Shown here piece by piece: positions 33,518 to 61,282 of a DNA stretch of 64,000 nucleotides (positions are counted from its first letter, which is position 1; every line of letters begins with the position of its first letter). Below the pieces are notes generated by a model. That model ran no database searches. It was not told the DNA's origin and saw nothing but the letters and a program-made list of their open reading frames with translations. Position numbers and translations under genes: made by a program. This DNA comes from Leptospira weilii serovar Ranarum str. ICFT (GTDB lineage Bacteria > Spirochaetota > Leptospiria > Leptospirales > Leptospiraceae): the NCBI RefSeq assembly GCF_000332415.1, contig NZ_AOHC02000019.1:17501-81500 (forward strand), given 5' to 3'.

Positions 33518-34849
33518 ATGCAAAAACTCTCTGAAAACATCCATTCGAAGATCGCAAACGAGTTGGCTCGTTATTTTTATCACCACTTGCTCGCGGAGCT
33601 TATAAAACCGGAATCGTTACAAACAAAGGTCGGTTACGACGGCAAGACTTCGGAGGAAACAAACCGTAAGATCCTCGCGCGACTTTTGCGTGAATTTCCC
33701 GGCGTTGAAAATTCGTCCGAACCTCCGTTCAACCTCGTCCGAGAATGGGCAAAACGTAATCGTTTTGCGTTTCATTACGACGAATACATATTCGACCGTT
33801 ATAACCGTCTTTATATCGAACGGTTGCTCGCGTTACGCGACAACTCGGAAGAAAGTAAGAGGCGTTTTCAGGAAGCTACGCTCGATAACTTTAAACAATT
33901 CGATTATACTCAAGCGGGATTTTCGATTTCGTTTCTCATACGCGTAGAAAACAATATGCGGGAGATGATGCGCGAAATCATGTTAACGATTCCGAATATA
34001 GATTCCGAGTCCGGTTGGGAAATTCTCTTTGAACAAAGCAAAAACTATCAGGAAACCGTAAACGAGGTTTTTGAAAAAAGACTCCAGGATGCGAGAGACG
34101 AATCGGATCGCCTATTACATAATATTCTACCGGCAACGATCGTAACGGAACTCAAACAAAAACAAAAAGTCGCGCCCGTGCACATAACGTCTGCGACCGT
34201 ACTCTTCACGGATTTCAAAGGTTTTACGCAAATTTCCGAACAAATGCCTCCGCAGGAACTCCTTAAAAATCTAGACGAATGTTTTTCCATCTTTGATCAG
34301 ATCTGTGCGGAACACGGACTCGAAAAAATCAAAACCATCGGCGACAGTTTTATGTGCGCCGGAGGGATTCCGGAAACGAATCGTACTCACGTTTACGATA
34401 CGGCTTTGGCCGCGCTCAAAATGCGCGACGCGATTCATCGATTGAAAACGAAACGGGAACAAAAAGGATCCGCATACTGGGATGTCAGAATCGGATTTCA
34501 TACCGGACCCGTGGTAGCCGGAGTGATCGGTAAAAACAAATTCAGCTACGATATCTGGGGAGATACGGTAAACACCGCAAGCAGAATGGAATCCTCGGGT
34601 GAACCGGGTAAAATCAACGTCTCGGCGGCAAGTTACGAATTACTAAGGCCGCTATTTCGACTAACGTCTCGCGGTCGTGTAGCCGCGAAAAACAAAGGCG
34701 AGATTGCCATGTATTTTCTCGAAAGTCTAAAACCGCGATTTGGAACACACTATCTATACAACGAGGAATTCAAGGGTATTTATCGCCGACTTCAATCCGG
34801 CGCAAAAATCGTTCTAAATTCCGATCTTTTCGTTAAGGGCGAGAAGTAA
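33518..34849 (+). CDS. Soluble adenylate cyclase, class III, 443 aa
   Basis: A helical N-terminal domain (~1-200, no membrane segment, unknown family) and a coiled coil (~205-220) lead to a class III catalytic domain (~230-410). Metal-binding Asp are in LFTDFKGFTQIS and KIKTIGDSFMCAGG. The Lys before TIGD and the Asp in DIWGDTVNTASRME are the adenine-selecting residues, with Asn and Arg in place. So it is an adenylate cyclase by sequence. The ATG at 33518 has AAGG almost touching it, a poor spacing; coupling to ligase translation, 10 bp upstream, could compensate. Confidence 0.88.
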   Translation: MQKLSENIHSKIANELARYFYHHLLAELIKPESLQTKVGYDGKTSEETNRKILARLLREFPGVENSSEPPFNLVREWAKRNRFAFHYDEYIFDRYNRLYIERLLALRDNSEESKRRFQEATLDNFKQFDYTQAGFSISFLIRVENNMREMMREIMLTIPNIDSESGWEILFEQSKNYQETVNEVFEKRLQDARDESDRLLHNILPATIVTELKQKQKVAPVHITSATVLFTDFKGFTQISEQMPPQELLKNLDECFSIFDQICAEHGLEKIKTIGDSFMCAGGIPETNRTHVYDTALAALKMRDAIHRLKTKREQKGSAYWDVRIGFHTGPVVAGVIGKNKFSYDIWGDTVNTASRMESSGEPGKINVSAASYELLRPLFRLTSRGRVAAKNKGEIAMYFLESLKPRFGTHYLYNEEFKGIYRRLQSGAKIVLNSDLFVKGEK

Positions 34850-34932
34850 ATCGACTTGATTCGATGAAAGGTTTCGGGAGGAAAATCGAAAAACTTTTTC
34901 TCCTTGTCGTAACATACGCTCCGTCGAATTCT

Positions 34933-35020
34933 ACACTTGGACGTTGGGGGTGGGGCTAAAAATTAGCCTCTGAGAGAGTCCCCGGAACCTGATCAGGATA
35001 AAACCTGCGTAGGAAAACGG
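34933..35020 (+). ncRNA. TPP (thi-box) riboswitch upstream of thiC
   Basis: The conserved thi-box parts are in order: GGGGGTGG near 34946-34953, CTGAGAGAG near 34969-34977, ACCTGATCAGGATAA near 34987-35001 and CTGCGTAGGAAAA near 35004-35016. It binds thiamine pyrophosphate and turns the gene off when TPP is plentiful. The thiC start is ~135 bp downstream, leaving room for an expression platform. No clear T-run terminator is seen, so control may act at translation start. Confidence 0.92.
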
Positions 35021-35028
35021 ACCGATAG

Positions 35029-36651
<1,623 letters not shown>

Positions 36652-36671
36652 CGTGGATTGGATTTTAGAAA

Positions 36672-38108
36672 TCAAGGACCGTCGCTGACGCAACGTACAT
36701 AACTTTGAACGCTTAAGGCGGCGGTATTGATCGTCGCATTCGTAAAATTTACCCTAAAAATCTGCGAGGCCGGAATGGAATTGCTCGTATTGTATTGGGA
36801 TGCGGTCGCCGGGGTATTTGGAAAAGCGTTCAGGTCGATTTTTGCATCGGCCGTCGAAGAAGAAAAATCCAATAAACTTCTCAGCTCGTGTACATTGGGA
36901 AGTCTCCAGGTGCGCCCCGCTAAATTCAAATTTCTGCATGTATATAAAGCCGATATGAAATTATGGGAAGTGATAGCCCCCGCAGTACACTGCGGCGAAG
37001 TGGGCGTCCAAGTTTGCCCGACGGAACACTTTTGCCAAACCAAGGTCGTACGATCGTCCCTTACGGTTCCGTTGTTAAAATCCGAAAAGGTTCGATCGGG
37101 CATAACACCGCCGGTCACACAACGAACATCCACATTTCCCCAGAACTTGGATACCACAGAATTCATTCCGGAAGCGAAATCAAACGCCCAAGCCTCGGTC
37201 GTATTGAAAGCGTTCGTCGTATTCGACCACAATGTGCCGTTCCCAAGGGGAAACTCAGCAAGGTCGATATAAGTTCCGCCACTCGGGGTTTTATGAGTGC
37301 TGAGAGTCATTAACTCTTCGATTTCCGGAAGTCTCCAACCCCGCATTCCGGCATATCCCGACCCCGCGTTCATTTGATTCAAATCGTCACAATAAGTCAC
37401 CGCCGCTGCATGAGCATAGGCGTAGGTCGGCAAAAAACAAGAACTGCTACTTGCAGTAGCCGAACAATATTTCCAGATCAAACCCGTTTGCCGATCAAAC
37501 GTTACCGGCTGGGGAGTGTAACCGGGCATCACAACATTGGATTGATAAGTTGACGGAACTCCGGTCGAATAATCCGCATCCTGCCCCGGATCATCGGAAC
37601 ATAAGTGAAAATAACAATTGGTCTGTCCCGCGTCCGTTAGACGAAACATGGAGACAACTTGAACCGTATAATCCCGAACGCTATCATCGGTTGCAGTGAC
37701 CCTATATGTAAGCGGAGAAGAAAAATCATTCACGGTCTGTCCGCTCCTTTGAGCGACTCCGTTTACTTCAACCTTTTCCCCGGTACTCACAAAAGCAGCC
37801 TTCAAACGACGAACGGACCCAAACGGGACTTGAACCGTAATCCGGGTCCCTGAAATTTCTCCGACAAAGTCGGTCGCAAAAAAATTGTCGGCGGCTTGAA
37901 AACGAAAGGAAGTGATTTCATTCGGTTTTTCCGGCGTTTCCGGGGTATTGGTATTGTTCTGGTTATTGAGTAGAAATGCCTCTGCCCCTCCTTGAAATAA
38001 AAGCCCCGCCGTGGAGGAGGCATCGATGCTGATTCGATCGGCTTGAGAACAAAATGCAAAGAACGATGTTGCCGCAAACATCCAAAAGTGATTTAAAATT
38101 CGATTCAT
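36672..38108 (-). CDS. DUF1566 (Lcl-type) lipoprotein with two domain copies, 478 aa
   Basis: The signal peptide ends in FFAFC (Cys20), then a low-complexity Asn/Thr/Pro stretch (~50-65). Residues ~65-155 look like an Ig-like or cadherin-like domain ([20 protein letters not shown]). Two DUF1566 copies follow (~195-330 and ~335-470), each with a Trp/Cys core: [11 protein letters not shown]...[15 protein letters not shown] and [10 protein letters not shown]...[15 protein letters not shown], each ending in RCV. It probably sits at the cell surface. The decayed gene at 10581-11290 is a one-domain relative. Confidence 0.85.
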   Translation of the reverse strand: MNRILNHFWMFAATSFFAFCSQADRISIDASSTAGLLFQGGAEAFLLNNQNNTNTPETPEKPNEITSFRFQAADNFFATDFVGEISGTRITVQVPFGSVRRLKAAFVSTGEKVEVNGVAQRSGQTVNDFSSPLTYRVTATDDSVRDYTVQVVSMFRLTDAGQTNCYFHLCSDDPGQDADYSTGVPSTYQSNVVMPGYTPQPVTFDRQTGLIWKYCSATASSSSCFLPTYAYAHAAAVTYCDDLNQMNAGSGYAGMRGWRLPEIEELMTLSTHKTPSGGTYIDLAEFPLGNGTLWSNTTNAFNTTEAWAFDFASGMNSVVSKFWGNVDVRCVTGGVMPDRTFSDFNNGTVRDDRTTLVWQKCSVGQTWTPTSPQCTAGAITSHNFISALYTCRNLNLAGRTWRLPNVHELRSLLDFSSSTADAKIDLNAFPNTPATASQYNTSNSIPASQIFRVNFTNATINTAALSVQSYVRCVSDGP

Positions 38109-38307
38109 AAAGAAGCCATTTTTCCTTTGCTATGGGAACTATAATTGGTTTTACAAAATAAGTCCTATCAAGTTATAAGCTAATCAATGAAAGATTCGGA
38201 ATTTCTTCCGGCTTTCCTTTGGAAATCTTGCAAAAGAAAGCTTTTCGAAGGCATACTTTCGATCCGTTTGAAAACGGGATTTTTATCGTATATTCGGAGG
38301 AGATAAT

Positions 38308-38622
<315 letters not shown>

Positions 38623-38706
38623 TTATAAAACGTCGGAGTCCCCGCAAATCGGGTCAGTACTCGCAAAAAGTATGATTTTCTAATATATAAAATTTTCCGC
38701 GTTTCT

Positions 38707-39573
38707 TCAAAAAAGCGCGCGTTTCGCTTTTCGTTCCAATCTTTTTCGAGCGGATTTCAATTCCGAGTCCGCAATCCACAAGATCCATTCCGGAAAATGT
38801 CTCGCTAAAAAATACTGAAGCCGGGAATCCCAGGTCGCATATCCTAAAAATTTCTTTTTAGGCAACCAATTCATAAATGCGTTCACAACCTTTTCAACGG
38901 AATGAACCGCGTTGATCGCCGAACCCATTTCGATTTCTTTTACGAGCTCGGGTTTATCCAGATTTTCTTTTTTTAATCCGGGCGTATCCGTGGTCGGAGG
39001 AAGAAAAACTTTCACTCGAACTCCATGAATCATCATTTCCTGGCGTAACGCTTGTGCAAAACCGATAATCGCAAACTTACTCGCGGAATAAGCTCCGTAA
39101 CCGTAAATGGAAAACGTCGCGAGCATGGAAGAAACAAGTACGATATCTCCGGAACCTTGTCGGACGAAATGATCCCGAAAAGCCAAGATCAAATTGACGT
39201 GTCCGAAAAAATTCACGTCCATCAGCCGACGAAAGTCCGACTCGTTCAGATCCCCGACCCTTCCGACTTTCGCATAACCGCTGTTACAGATGAGTAGATC
39301 CAGTCCTCCTAAAACTCCGAGGGCTTTTTTTGCGGCCTTTTCGGTTTGTTCGGCTTCGGATACGTCCGCGACCGCAAAATCGAAAATCGCGTTTTGGGAG
39401 CCGATCCCGCGTAATTCGGCGACGGTCGTTTCCAACGTTTTTTTGTTTCTCGCCGAAACGACCACACTCGCGCCCTGTTTTGCGAACAGGACGGCAAGTC
39501 CCTTACCGATTCCGGCGGAACCTCCGGAGATAAATACTTTTTTACCTTCAAATCGTGTATGATTCGATTTCAT
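38707..39573 (-). CDS. Short-chain dehydrogenase, 3-ketodihydrosphingosine reductase-like, 288 aa
   Basis: A classical SDR: the NAD(P)-binding ISGGSAGIGKGLA (~14-26), NSGYA (near 101), and the catalytic Ser plus YSASKFA (Tyr near 165, Lys +4). After the active site, PPTTDTPGLKKENLDKPE closely follows the eukaryotic KDSR sequence at the same place, so reduction of a long-chain 3-keto group is likely. A hydrophobic/aromatic C-terminal part (FLARHFPEWILWIADS) may touch the membrane. Whether Leptospira makes sphingolipids is doubtful, so the substrate may be another lipid. Confidence 0.8.
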   Translation of the reverse strand: MKSNHTRFEGKKVFISGGSAGIGKGLAVLFAKQGASVVVSARNKKTLETTVAELRGIGSQNAIFDFAVADVSEAEQTEKAAKKALGVLGGLDLLICNSGYAKVGRVGDLNESDFRRLMDVNFFGHVNLILAFRDHFVRQGSGDIVLVSSMLATFSIYGYGAYSASKFAIIGFAQALRQEMMIHGVRVKVFLPPTTDTPGLKKENLDKPELVKEIEMGSAINAVHSVEKVVNAFMNWLPKKKFLGYATWDSRLQYFLARHFPEWILWIADSELKSARKRLERKAKRALF

Positions 39574-39659
39574 ATTCGACGTTTTTCCTTCCTTTTAAAA
39601 CGACTTTAGAAACGATTCTCCGATCGGTAATTAGTTTAATGTTTTTGAATATTCAAAAT

Positions 39660-40421
39660 TTATTTTTTAATTTTGTATCCCGTTTTGAAAATCAACCAAA
39701 CCAAACTTAGACAGATCGTGAGAAACACAAAAACCATGGAAAGGCTCACTCCCACGCTTACGTCCGCTATCTCGTAAAAACTCCAACGAAATCCGCTCAC
39801 TAAATAAAGAACCGGATTAAAAAGCGTCACCTTTTGCCAAAAAGGAGGAAGCATGTTCGCAGAATAAAAACTTCCGCCCAAAAAAACGAGAGGAGTGATG
39901 ATGAGCAAGGGTATGATCTGCAACTTCTCGAAACTTTCGGCCCAGATCCCGATGATAAATCCGAACAAACTGAAAGAAATCGAAGTTAAAACGAGGAATA
40001 GAACCATCACAAACGGATGTGCGATTTTTACGGGAACGAACAAGGAAGCGGTGGCGAGCATAATCGTTCCGAGGATCACCGATTTGGTCGCAGCCGCACC
40101 CACAAAACCGATCACGATTTCGATCATAGAAATCGGCGCCGCCAGAATTTCATAAATCGTTCCCGTAAACTTAGGAAAATAAATTCCAAAGGAAGAGTTG
40201 GCGATACTTTCCGTCAACAAGGACAACATGATGAGACCCGGAACGATAAAGGAACCGTAACCGACCCCGTCCACTTCTTGAATTCTGGAACCGATCGCCG
40301 AACCGAATACGACGAAGTATAAGGAAGTGGAAATGACGGGAGAAGCGATACTCTGAAAAAGAGTTCTCCAAGTTCTGGACATTTCGAAGATATAAATGGA
40401 TTTGATCGCGTGTAGATTCAT
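39660..40421 (-). CDS. ABC-2 type transporter permease, 253 aa
   Basis: The membrane half of an ABC exporter: six membrane helices, with the family signature in the first loop and the terminal [35 protein letters not shown] region (~175-205, written in outline). The start overlaps the ATPase stop by 4 bp (40418-40421), so the pair is translationally coupled. The DrrB-like layout suggests export of a lipid, drug or polysaccharide. The substrate is unknown. Confidence 0.88.
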   Translation of the reverse strand: MNLHAIKSIYIFEMSRTWRTLFQSIASPVISTSLYFVVFGSAIGSRIQEVDGVGYGSFIVPGLIMLSLLTESIANSSFGIYFPKFTGTIYEILAAPISMIEIVIGFVGAAATKSVILGTIMLATASLFVPVKIAHPFVMVLFLVLTSISFSLFGFIIGIWAESFEKLQIIPLLIITPLVFLGGSFYSANMLPPFWQKVTLFNPVLYLVSGFRWSFYEIADVSVGVSLSMVFVFLTICLSLVWLIFKTGYKIKK

Positions 40422-41353
40422 TGTGATACCAATTGAACGAATATTTCTTCCAAAGAGCTTTGATTCGTATTCAAATCTTTGAATTCGATTTTGGCCTTTT
40501 TGAGATCCTGTAGAAGCGACGAGATTCCGGTTTGTTTCCCGTGAGAATCGTACGTATATAGAAGTTGTTTCCCGTTGCCTACGATCTCGAGTCCTTTCGT
40601 TTTTAAGGTCGCCGGAATTTTTTTCAGCGTTTGATTCAGATCGATCAACAATCGTTTTTTACCGAGTTTCTGCATGAGTTCCTTTTTATCCTCCACGAGG
40701 ATCAATTCACCTTTGTTCATCACGCCGATTCGATCCGCAATTTCCTCGGCTTCCTCGATGTAGTGAGTGGTAAGAATGATGGTCACTCCGTTTTCCCTAA
40801 GATTACGAACGATGTTCCACATATCCTTTCTGAGTTCGACGTCGACCCCCGCGGTCGGTTCGTCCAAAAAGAGAATCCGAGGTTCGTGGGAAAGCGCTTT
40901 TGCGATCAAAACACGACGTTTCATTCCGCCCGAAAGTGTGAGAATCATCTGATCTTTTTTATCCCAAAGCGAAAGAGACTTTAAAAGTTTTTCGATATAA
41001 TCGGCGTTAGGCGCTTTCCCGTACAAACCTCTGGTAAAACTCACGGTCGTCCATACGGATTCGAACGCGTGTACACTCAGTTCCTGCGGCACGAGTCCGA
41101 TCAGGGATCTCGTAAAACGATAGTCTTTGAGAATGTCCTTTCCGGAAACATTCACCGAACCTTCGCTCGGATTTACGATCCCACAAATGACGGAGATCAA
41201 AGTCGTTTTGCCCGCGCCGTTGGGACCGAGGAGAGCGATGATCTCTCCGTCCTGAATTTCCAGAGAAACGTTTTTCAACGCTTGAAAACCGTTCGAGTAA
41301 AATTTAGAAAGATTGTTTACGGAAACAATGGATGACTTCGTTTTCGGTTTCAT
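40418..41353 (-). CDS. ABC transporter ATPase, DrrA/CcmA-like, 311 aa
   Basis: Drives the ABC-2 permease. The Walker A is GPNGAGKTT (43-51), the signature is LSGGMKRR (near 142) and the Walker B is [12 protein letters not shown] (~160-171). An extra C-terminal region (~230-311) is typical of DrrA-like exporters. It lies upstream of the permease with a 4-bp overlap, in the usual ATPase-permease order. Confidence 0.92.
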   Translation of the reverse strand: MKPKTKSSIVSVNNLSKFYSNGFQALKNVSLEIQDGEIIALLGPNGAGKTTLISVICGIVNPSEGSVNVSGKDILKDYRFTRSLIGLVPQELSVHAFESVWTTVSFTRGLYGKAPNADYIEKLLKSLSLWDKKDQMILTLSGGMKRRVLIAKALSHEPRILFLDEPTAGVDVELRKDMWNIVRNLRENGVTIILTTHYIEEAEEIADRIGVMNKGELILVEDKKELMQKLGKKRLLIDLNQTLKKIPATLKTKGLEIVGNGKQLLYTYDSHGKQTGISSLLQDLKKAKIEFKDLNTNQSSLEEIFVQLVSQ

Positions 41354-41463
41354 GTATTTCCTTACGTTTTAATTTCGTAGAATCGATTGGGTAGAATGAC
41401 TCAATGCTTTTTTTCGTACAGCATTATTTCATTTTTTGAAAGTGGATTTGTAACCGATTTTCG

Positions 41464-49867
<8,404 letters not shown>

Positions 49868-49974
49868 ACGATTTCTCTCCGGTCCCGAAATACGAACATC
49901 CCAAAAATTCTACGTCGTGGCAAGTAATTACATTTTCTCTTGCTCTCAAAGATCCAAAGTAAATTCTAATCGTA

Positions 49975-51414
<1,440 letters not shown>

Positions 51415-51430
51415 GGGTTAGGAACTAGGG

Positions 51431-51549
51431 ATTAGGGGGATCGCTTCGCGATCGTAAGGAAAATTAGGAGATTAGGGGGATCGCTTCGCGATCGTAAGGA
51501 AAATTAGGAGTTAGGGGATCGCTTCGCGATCGTGAGGAAAATTAGGGGA
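51431..51549. repeat. 40-bp tandem repeat, three copies, each with a palindrome
   Basis: Copies at 51431-51470 and 51471-51510 are identical; the third (51511-51549) has two or three changes and is one base shorter. Each carries the palindrome GATCGCTTCGCGATC (6-bp arms, TTC loop). They lie in the 142-bp gap between recQ and the SRPBCC gene and run up to its ribosome site, so they would be in its 5' leader. No spacers differ between units, so this is not a CRISPR array. A slippage-prone, variable-number locus. Confidence 0.85.
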
Positions 51550-51556
51550 AAAGAAT

Positions 51557-52099
51557 ATGAAGATTTTATCATACATTTTAGGCGGGATTGTCGCATGGAT
51601 CGGAATTCTTGCGATCTTTGTTCCGAAAGAATTTCGACTGGAAAGAGAAGTGGTCATCAATCAGCCTCGGAAAATCGTTTTTGCCGAACTTAAATTTTTG
51701 AAAAACCACGAACAGTGGAACGCTTGGTCCAAAAAAGATCCGCAAATGAAAAAAGAATTCAAAGGAACGGACGGAAACGTAGGATTCATTTCCTCTTGGG
51801 AAAGCGAAAATCCGGAAGTGGGAACCGCGGAACAGGAAATCACAAACGTCGTAGACGGAGAACGACTCGAAACTCAAATCCGTTTTAAAAAGCCGTTCGA
51901 AGCCAGTTTCGATTCCTATCTGACGACTCAAGCCGTGAACGAGAAGCAGACGAAGGTTCTGATCGGCATGTCCGACAAGATGTCTTTTCCGATGACCGTG
52001 ATCAGTTTTATCGTCAACGTCTGTTTCGATCAACAACGGAAAATCATCCGGAACATGGACGATAGCCTGAACAATCTGAAACTCCGGCTCGAAAAATAA
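51557..52099 (+). CDS. SRPBCC-family protein with N-terminal membrane helix, 180 aa
   Basis: One membrane helix (~4-22, LSYILGGIVAWIGILAIFV) followed by a START/SRPBCC-type fold (~28-175): EREVVINQPRKIVFAEL, then the Trp-containing HEQWNAWSKKDPQM, and a C-terminal helix (VCFDQQRKIIRNMDDSLNNL). Such domains bind a hydrophobic ligand in a helix-grip cavity. The ligand is unknown. The start is preceded by GGGGAA; the tandem repeats lie in its leader. Confidence 0.8.
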   Translation: MKILSYILGGIVAWIGILAIFVPKEFRLEREVVINQPRKIVFAELKFLKNHEQWNAWSKKDPQMKKEFKGTDGNVGFISSWESENPEVGTAEQEITNVVDGERLETQIRFKKPFEASFDSYLTTQAVNEKQTKVLIGMSDKMSFPMTVISFIVNVCFDQQRKIIRNMDDSLNNLKLRLEK

Positions 52100-52105
52100 T
52101 CCGAA

Positions 52106-54210
<2,105 letters not shown>

Positions 54211-54271
54211 CCATTTTTCGATTTCTAAAAAACTTCCTACATTCAACCATGTCCATTCAGTAGGCACTTAC

Positions 54272-55944
<1,673 letters not shown>

Positions 55945-55945
<1 letters not shown>

Positions 55946-56027
55946 GAGCCTGCTGTCCCAAAACTTAAAACAATCGCAGAGATTTGCGGCCATTCCGATA
56001 AAATCGGACGATTGGCGGACAAACTCT
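55945..56027. repeat. 83-bp inverted-end element (copy 3)
   Basis: Third copy of the element at 10397 and 20139, same orientation, starting at the last base of the TolC-gene stop codon (TAAGAGCC). It carries a 2-3 bp expansion near its left end (CCTGCTGTCCC) and the right end GGCGGACAAACTCT. As the transcript would include it right after the stop, it could form a 3'-end hairpin for that gene. Confidence 0.75.
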
Positions 56028-56667
56028 AAGTATTGAACGTAATAAAATAGAATTGTTGAAAAATTAATTCTCCATTTGTTTCTGTTTCATTGAAATGGAC
56101 GATCGAAGCAGTTTTGTTAATCGCAACTACCAAATTTTCAACAACTCTGACTTAACCCAAATCTTCACAGGGTTTATCCTTATCCAATTTAACCGTTTAC
56201 ATTTAGGGAAACACACAACCTCTAAAAAACTTTCGTTTTCGATCTTTGGATTTCGAGCAACGCAAAAACTCTACTTTTATAATTATTTAGAATAATTATA
56301 AATTCAAAAGAATTTAACCTTTTCTAATATGAATTCAATTCGTTTAACAAAATTTGACATAAAAATTCACCGTCTATTCCTTTCCGTTTTGATTTAGACA
56401 TTTGGGATCTGATGAATTTCAATTTTCTATTTATTTCATTTTATATCCTGCAAAGACTTTTGCCTTTGTCCGAAGTAACGTTTTAAAGAACGATTCTTTT
56501 GATTTCCAAATTCTAAGAGACAAATTGATTTGTTTGGTTCCATCGTTTTTTGTCTCTTAAAAATTAAATCTTTATTTTTGAATCGACTGTAGCTTAAGAG
56601 ATAGCTTTCCAAAAACCTGAATTATTTTAGGCTTAAAGAAAACAAAGGGAAAGCAGGAGTGAGTGTA
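56028..56667. other. Intergenic region, ~640 bp, AT-rich
   Basis: No convincing gene. A 66-codon ORF at 56095-56295 has no ribosome site and no recognisable content. This stretch should hold the promoter of the AraC-like regulator at 56668. A GTTTTGTTAATCG word near 56110 is shared with the DNA after repeat copy 2 (near 20252), so some sequence next to the element may have been copied with it. Confidence 0.4.
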
Positions 56668-57858
56668 ATGGATTTTTTTCCGGATCTGAATTTTTTCACT
56701 TATAATATGACTTTCGCGAAGGACGGTTTAAACCGATATCTCGAATTTATTTATTCCGCGAGCGTCGTAATTAGTTTTTTGACCGGACTTTCCGGCTTTT
56801 ACAAAGGTTTTTATAAGGCAAAAAAAGATCGGCTCAATTTTGTCCGAGGGATTTTTTTGATGAGCCTTTGTTTTTTAATTATCGGACATGGAAAGGCTTT
56901 CACACTGATGACGTCCGATCCGAACGGCGGCTTAGATCTCGAAAGACAGTTATTTTTCTCCTATTATTACGGATTTGCGGTTTGCGCTTCCCTTATCTCC
57001 ACATTCTACGTACTGCACCTTTTCGGAGTCTTGAGAAATCCTTTGCGTCTTAGCCTCTACAGTTTCCTTTCCTTTCCGATTATTTTTCTCGTTTCCTTAA
57101 TATTAGAGAACGTGATTTCTATGGTTTACTTCGGAAAAGTCGTCCTTTTTATCTTACAACTATCGGCGGGAATTTTAACTTTCTCTTATATTATGAAAAA
57201 TAAGATGAAGAGGATTTATTTCAATTATCCGTTTCAAAATTTTACGTTAAGCGGGGCTTTGATTTTGCATACGATCGGAATGTGGATCGACGCGCCGAGT
57301 TTGATGGTACTTGCGTTTTCCTTTACCGGATTTTTCGTAATATATTTTTTCATATTGGAATACAATCACCCGGATTTTTGGAAGGTGGGTTTTTCCAGCG
57401 AACTGATGGAAGTGAAATCGGAAGATCTAAAAGGGCAAATGCTCCAAACCAATCCTAAAAATCTTGTGGAGCGCCTGGACATTGCCCGTATCGAAGATCG
57501 AATTCAAAAATTCATCGAGGATCGCGAATTCTTGGATGAAGAGATTCGTTTGTCCGATTTTTCAGCTTATATCGGCCTTTCCCTTCACCAAGCTTCCTAC
57601 TATCTGAACAATTACAAGGATCTCAGTTTTACCGACTTCTTAAGTTTTCACAGATTGGGAGAAGCAGAACGTATGATTCAACAAAGGCCGGACATTAACC
57701 TTTTAGAAGTGGCTCTTGCGAGCGGTTTCAATTCCCCTTCTTCTTTTAGAAGAGCTTGTTTGAAATTTGCGGGCAAACCTCCGAAGGAATTCAGAAATTA
57801 CGTCCTGCAAAAAAACGATCCGTCGATAACCCTGGAATTACAAGACCAGTTGGGATGA
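56668..57858 (+). CDS. AraC-family regulator with polytopic membrane domain, 396 aa
   Basis: Residues ~1-230 form about seven membrane helices (for example SASVVISFLTGLSGF, LRLSLYSFLSFPIIFLVSLIL), and residues ~265-385 an AraC-type double helix-turn-helix: LSDFSAYIGLSLHQASYYLN and LLEVALASGFNSPSSFRRACLKFAGKPP. This is a membrane-bound regulator that would act on DNA near the membrane. I chose the ATG at 56668, 8 nt after AGGAG, over the GTG at 56659. Its signal and targets are unknown. Confidence 0.88.
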   Translation: MDFFPDLNFFTYNMTFAKDGLNRYLEFIYSASVVISFLTGLSGFYKGFYKAKKDRLNFVRGIFLMSLCFLIIGHGKAFTLMTSDPNGGLDLERQLFFSYYYGFAVCASLISTFYVLHLFGVLRNPLRLSLYSFLSFPIIFLVSLILENVISMVYFGKVVLFILQLSAGILTFSYIMKNKMKRIYFNYPFQNFTLSGALILHTIGMWIDAPSLMVLAFSFTGFFVIYFFILEYNHPDFWKVGFSSELMEVKSEDLKGQMLQTNPKNLVERLDIARIEDRIQKFIEDREFLDEEIRLSDFSAYIGLSLHQASYYLNNYKDLSFTDFLSFHRLGEAERMIQQRPDINLLEVALASGFNSPSSFRRACLKFAGKPPKEFRNYVLQKNDPSITLELQDQLG

Positions 57859-57994
57859 ACACGGACCGTTTCAGCGGTGGATCAAGCCGAGGTTGAGATC
57901 GACCTCTTTCGTTTCCATTCGCTTTGAGAGGTAATCCGTCGATCGACCGCCCGGTTCTGCGAAATGTAAAAATAGGCCGCACCGCCCGAACGTT

Positions 57995-58606
<612 letters not shown>

Positions 58607-58675
58607 CGCCGCCCTCCATTTCAAGTCCTTTCTTTATATATCGGAAGTCGGTTTCGGTTTCAAAAGGTTCGGATT

Positions 58676-59881
<1,206 letters not shown>

Positions 59882-60005
59882 GACGTAGATAAGACCGAAA
59901 AAAATTCCCAAAGTTTCTTTTCGTATTCAATATTAGACGGTTCGTATTTTTCTTTTCGTATTTTCAGTTCCCAAACCCTTCACGATCCCTCTATTTCCGC
60001 TAGTT

Positions 60006-60365
60006 ATGACGGATAACAAAATGATCAAAACTCTTGGAATTCTCGACAAAACGCCAAACCGTTTTCCTTTGATTCCTCTCGAAACCGAAGGAAAATTGAT
60101 CGGAGTCCTTCCGGACCTTTTTTTCGAGGAGAATTCCGTTCCTTTCAAAACCGGCGATCGTCTCGCGTTTTATACGGACGGAATTTCGGAACATTTTTCC
60201 GAAGATAAAACCTAACGTTACAACGAAGATTTGATCTCTCTTTCCATTCGCAAAAGCCGCCTAACCGCGCAAGAAACGGCCGCATACATCATCCCCGATT
60301 GTATCGAGTACTGCGGTCGTTCCAAGTTCGACGACGTTACGTTTCTCGTCATCAATCGCAAATAA
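60006..60365 (+). pseudogene. Decayed SpoIIE/RsbU-type phosphatase fragment
   Basis: The frame gives the C-terminal part of a PP2C-type serine phosphatase: IPLETEGKLIGVLPDLFFEE, KTGDRLAFYTDGISE, a TAA stop at 60213-60215, and, in the same frame, RYNEDLISLSIRKS and FDDVTFLVINRK up to the TAA at 60363-60365. The FYTDGISE and DDVTFLVI pieces are the family's last motifs. The 5' two thirds are absent. It is a truncated gene with one internal stop. The sequence near the stop is otherwise intact, so the loss is recent. Confidence 0.7.
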
Positions 60366-60386
60366 CGTTATACATCTTTATGATCG

Positions 60387-60800
60387 TTGATTAGGCCAGG
60401 TGATCTGCAATTTAAAAACGTGACAGACATGTACCAATATATGGTATTATTTGAATATATCTTAAAGATTTTATTGGAAGATATGTTTTCAAAGAAAATG
60501 GATCCTGTCAGTAAAGAACGAATTAAACCGCGTATCAAAGAACAAATATTAAAAGAAACGATTTATGCCGCGTGATGTCGTCGTTTTAATAGAAGATATA
60601 TTATTAGCAATTGAGGAATTTTCCAATTCATAGAAGGTATTACTTCATTAGAACAATTTAAATTGGACGTGTTGCGTAAAAGAGAAGTGGAACGAAACCA
60701 AAATTCTTCTTTATCTTGTTTGTTTGAAAGAGGACGGAGAACGTCATACGTCTTTATCATAAAATTTTTTAAACCGAAATCGTTAGGCTTTAGTTGAACG
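60387..60800 (+). other. Possible decayed small gene
   Basis: A 62-codon frame (60387-60575) has a plausible helical, charged sequence (FEYILKILLEDMF, KERIKPRIKEQILKET). After a short gap another frame gives SLEQFKLDVLRKREVERN near 60640-60690 and then stops. Together they look like the remains of one gene, but no family is recognised and no ribosome site precedes them. It lies next to the phosphatase remnant, so this is a patch of gene decay. Confidence 0.3.
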
Positions 60801-60865
60801 AGCATTATATAATCCGTTGAAACTAAAAAATAAATTCCACTTTCTGAATGAAACGGAAAACTCCC

Positions 60866-60898
<33 letters not shown>

Positions 60899-60899
60899 C

Positions 60900-61194
<295 letters not shown>

Positions 61195-61205
61195 ACAAGA
61201 ATCGG

Positions 61206-61231
61206 AAAAGGCGGGCTTGCCCGCCTTTTTT
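61206..61231 (+). terminator. Rho-independent terminator
   Basis: AAAAGGCGGGC, a TT turn and GCCCGCC followed by six T, 22 bp after the small membrane-protein gene. This is the clearest intrinsic terminator in the window. Confidence 0.92.
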
Positions 61232-61282
61232 ACGTACTAACCGGAACGAAATCTCCTTGCAAACACGAACCCACCACTCATT

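Noticed and set aside
36727..37272. 181-codon plus-strand ORF opposite the DUF1566 lipoprotein
   Set aside because: Shadow frame of a well-supported gene; no conserved sequence.
51431..51549. Possible CRISPR array (three repeats of constant length)
   Set aside because: The units are contiguous copies with no unique spacers, and no cas genes are in the window.
56095..56295. 66-codon ORF after repeat copy 3
   Set aside because: No ribosome site, no recognisable domain, and it lies in AT-rich DNA where such ORFs occur by chance.
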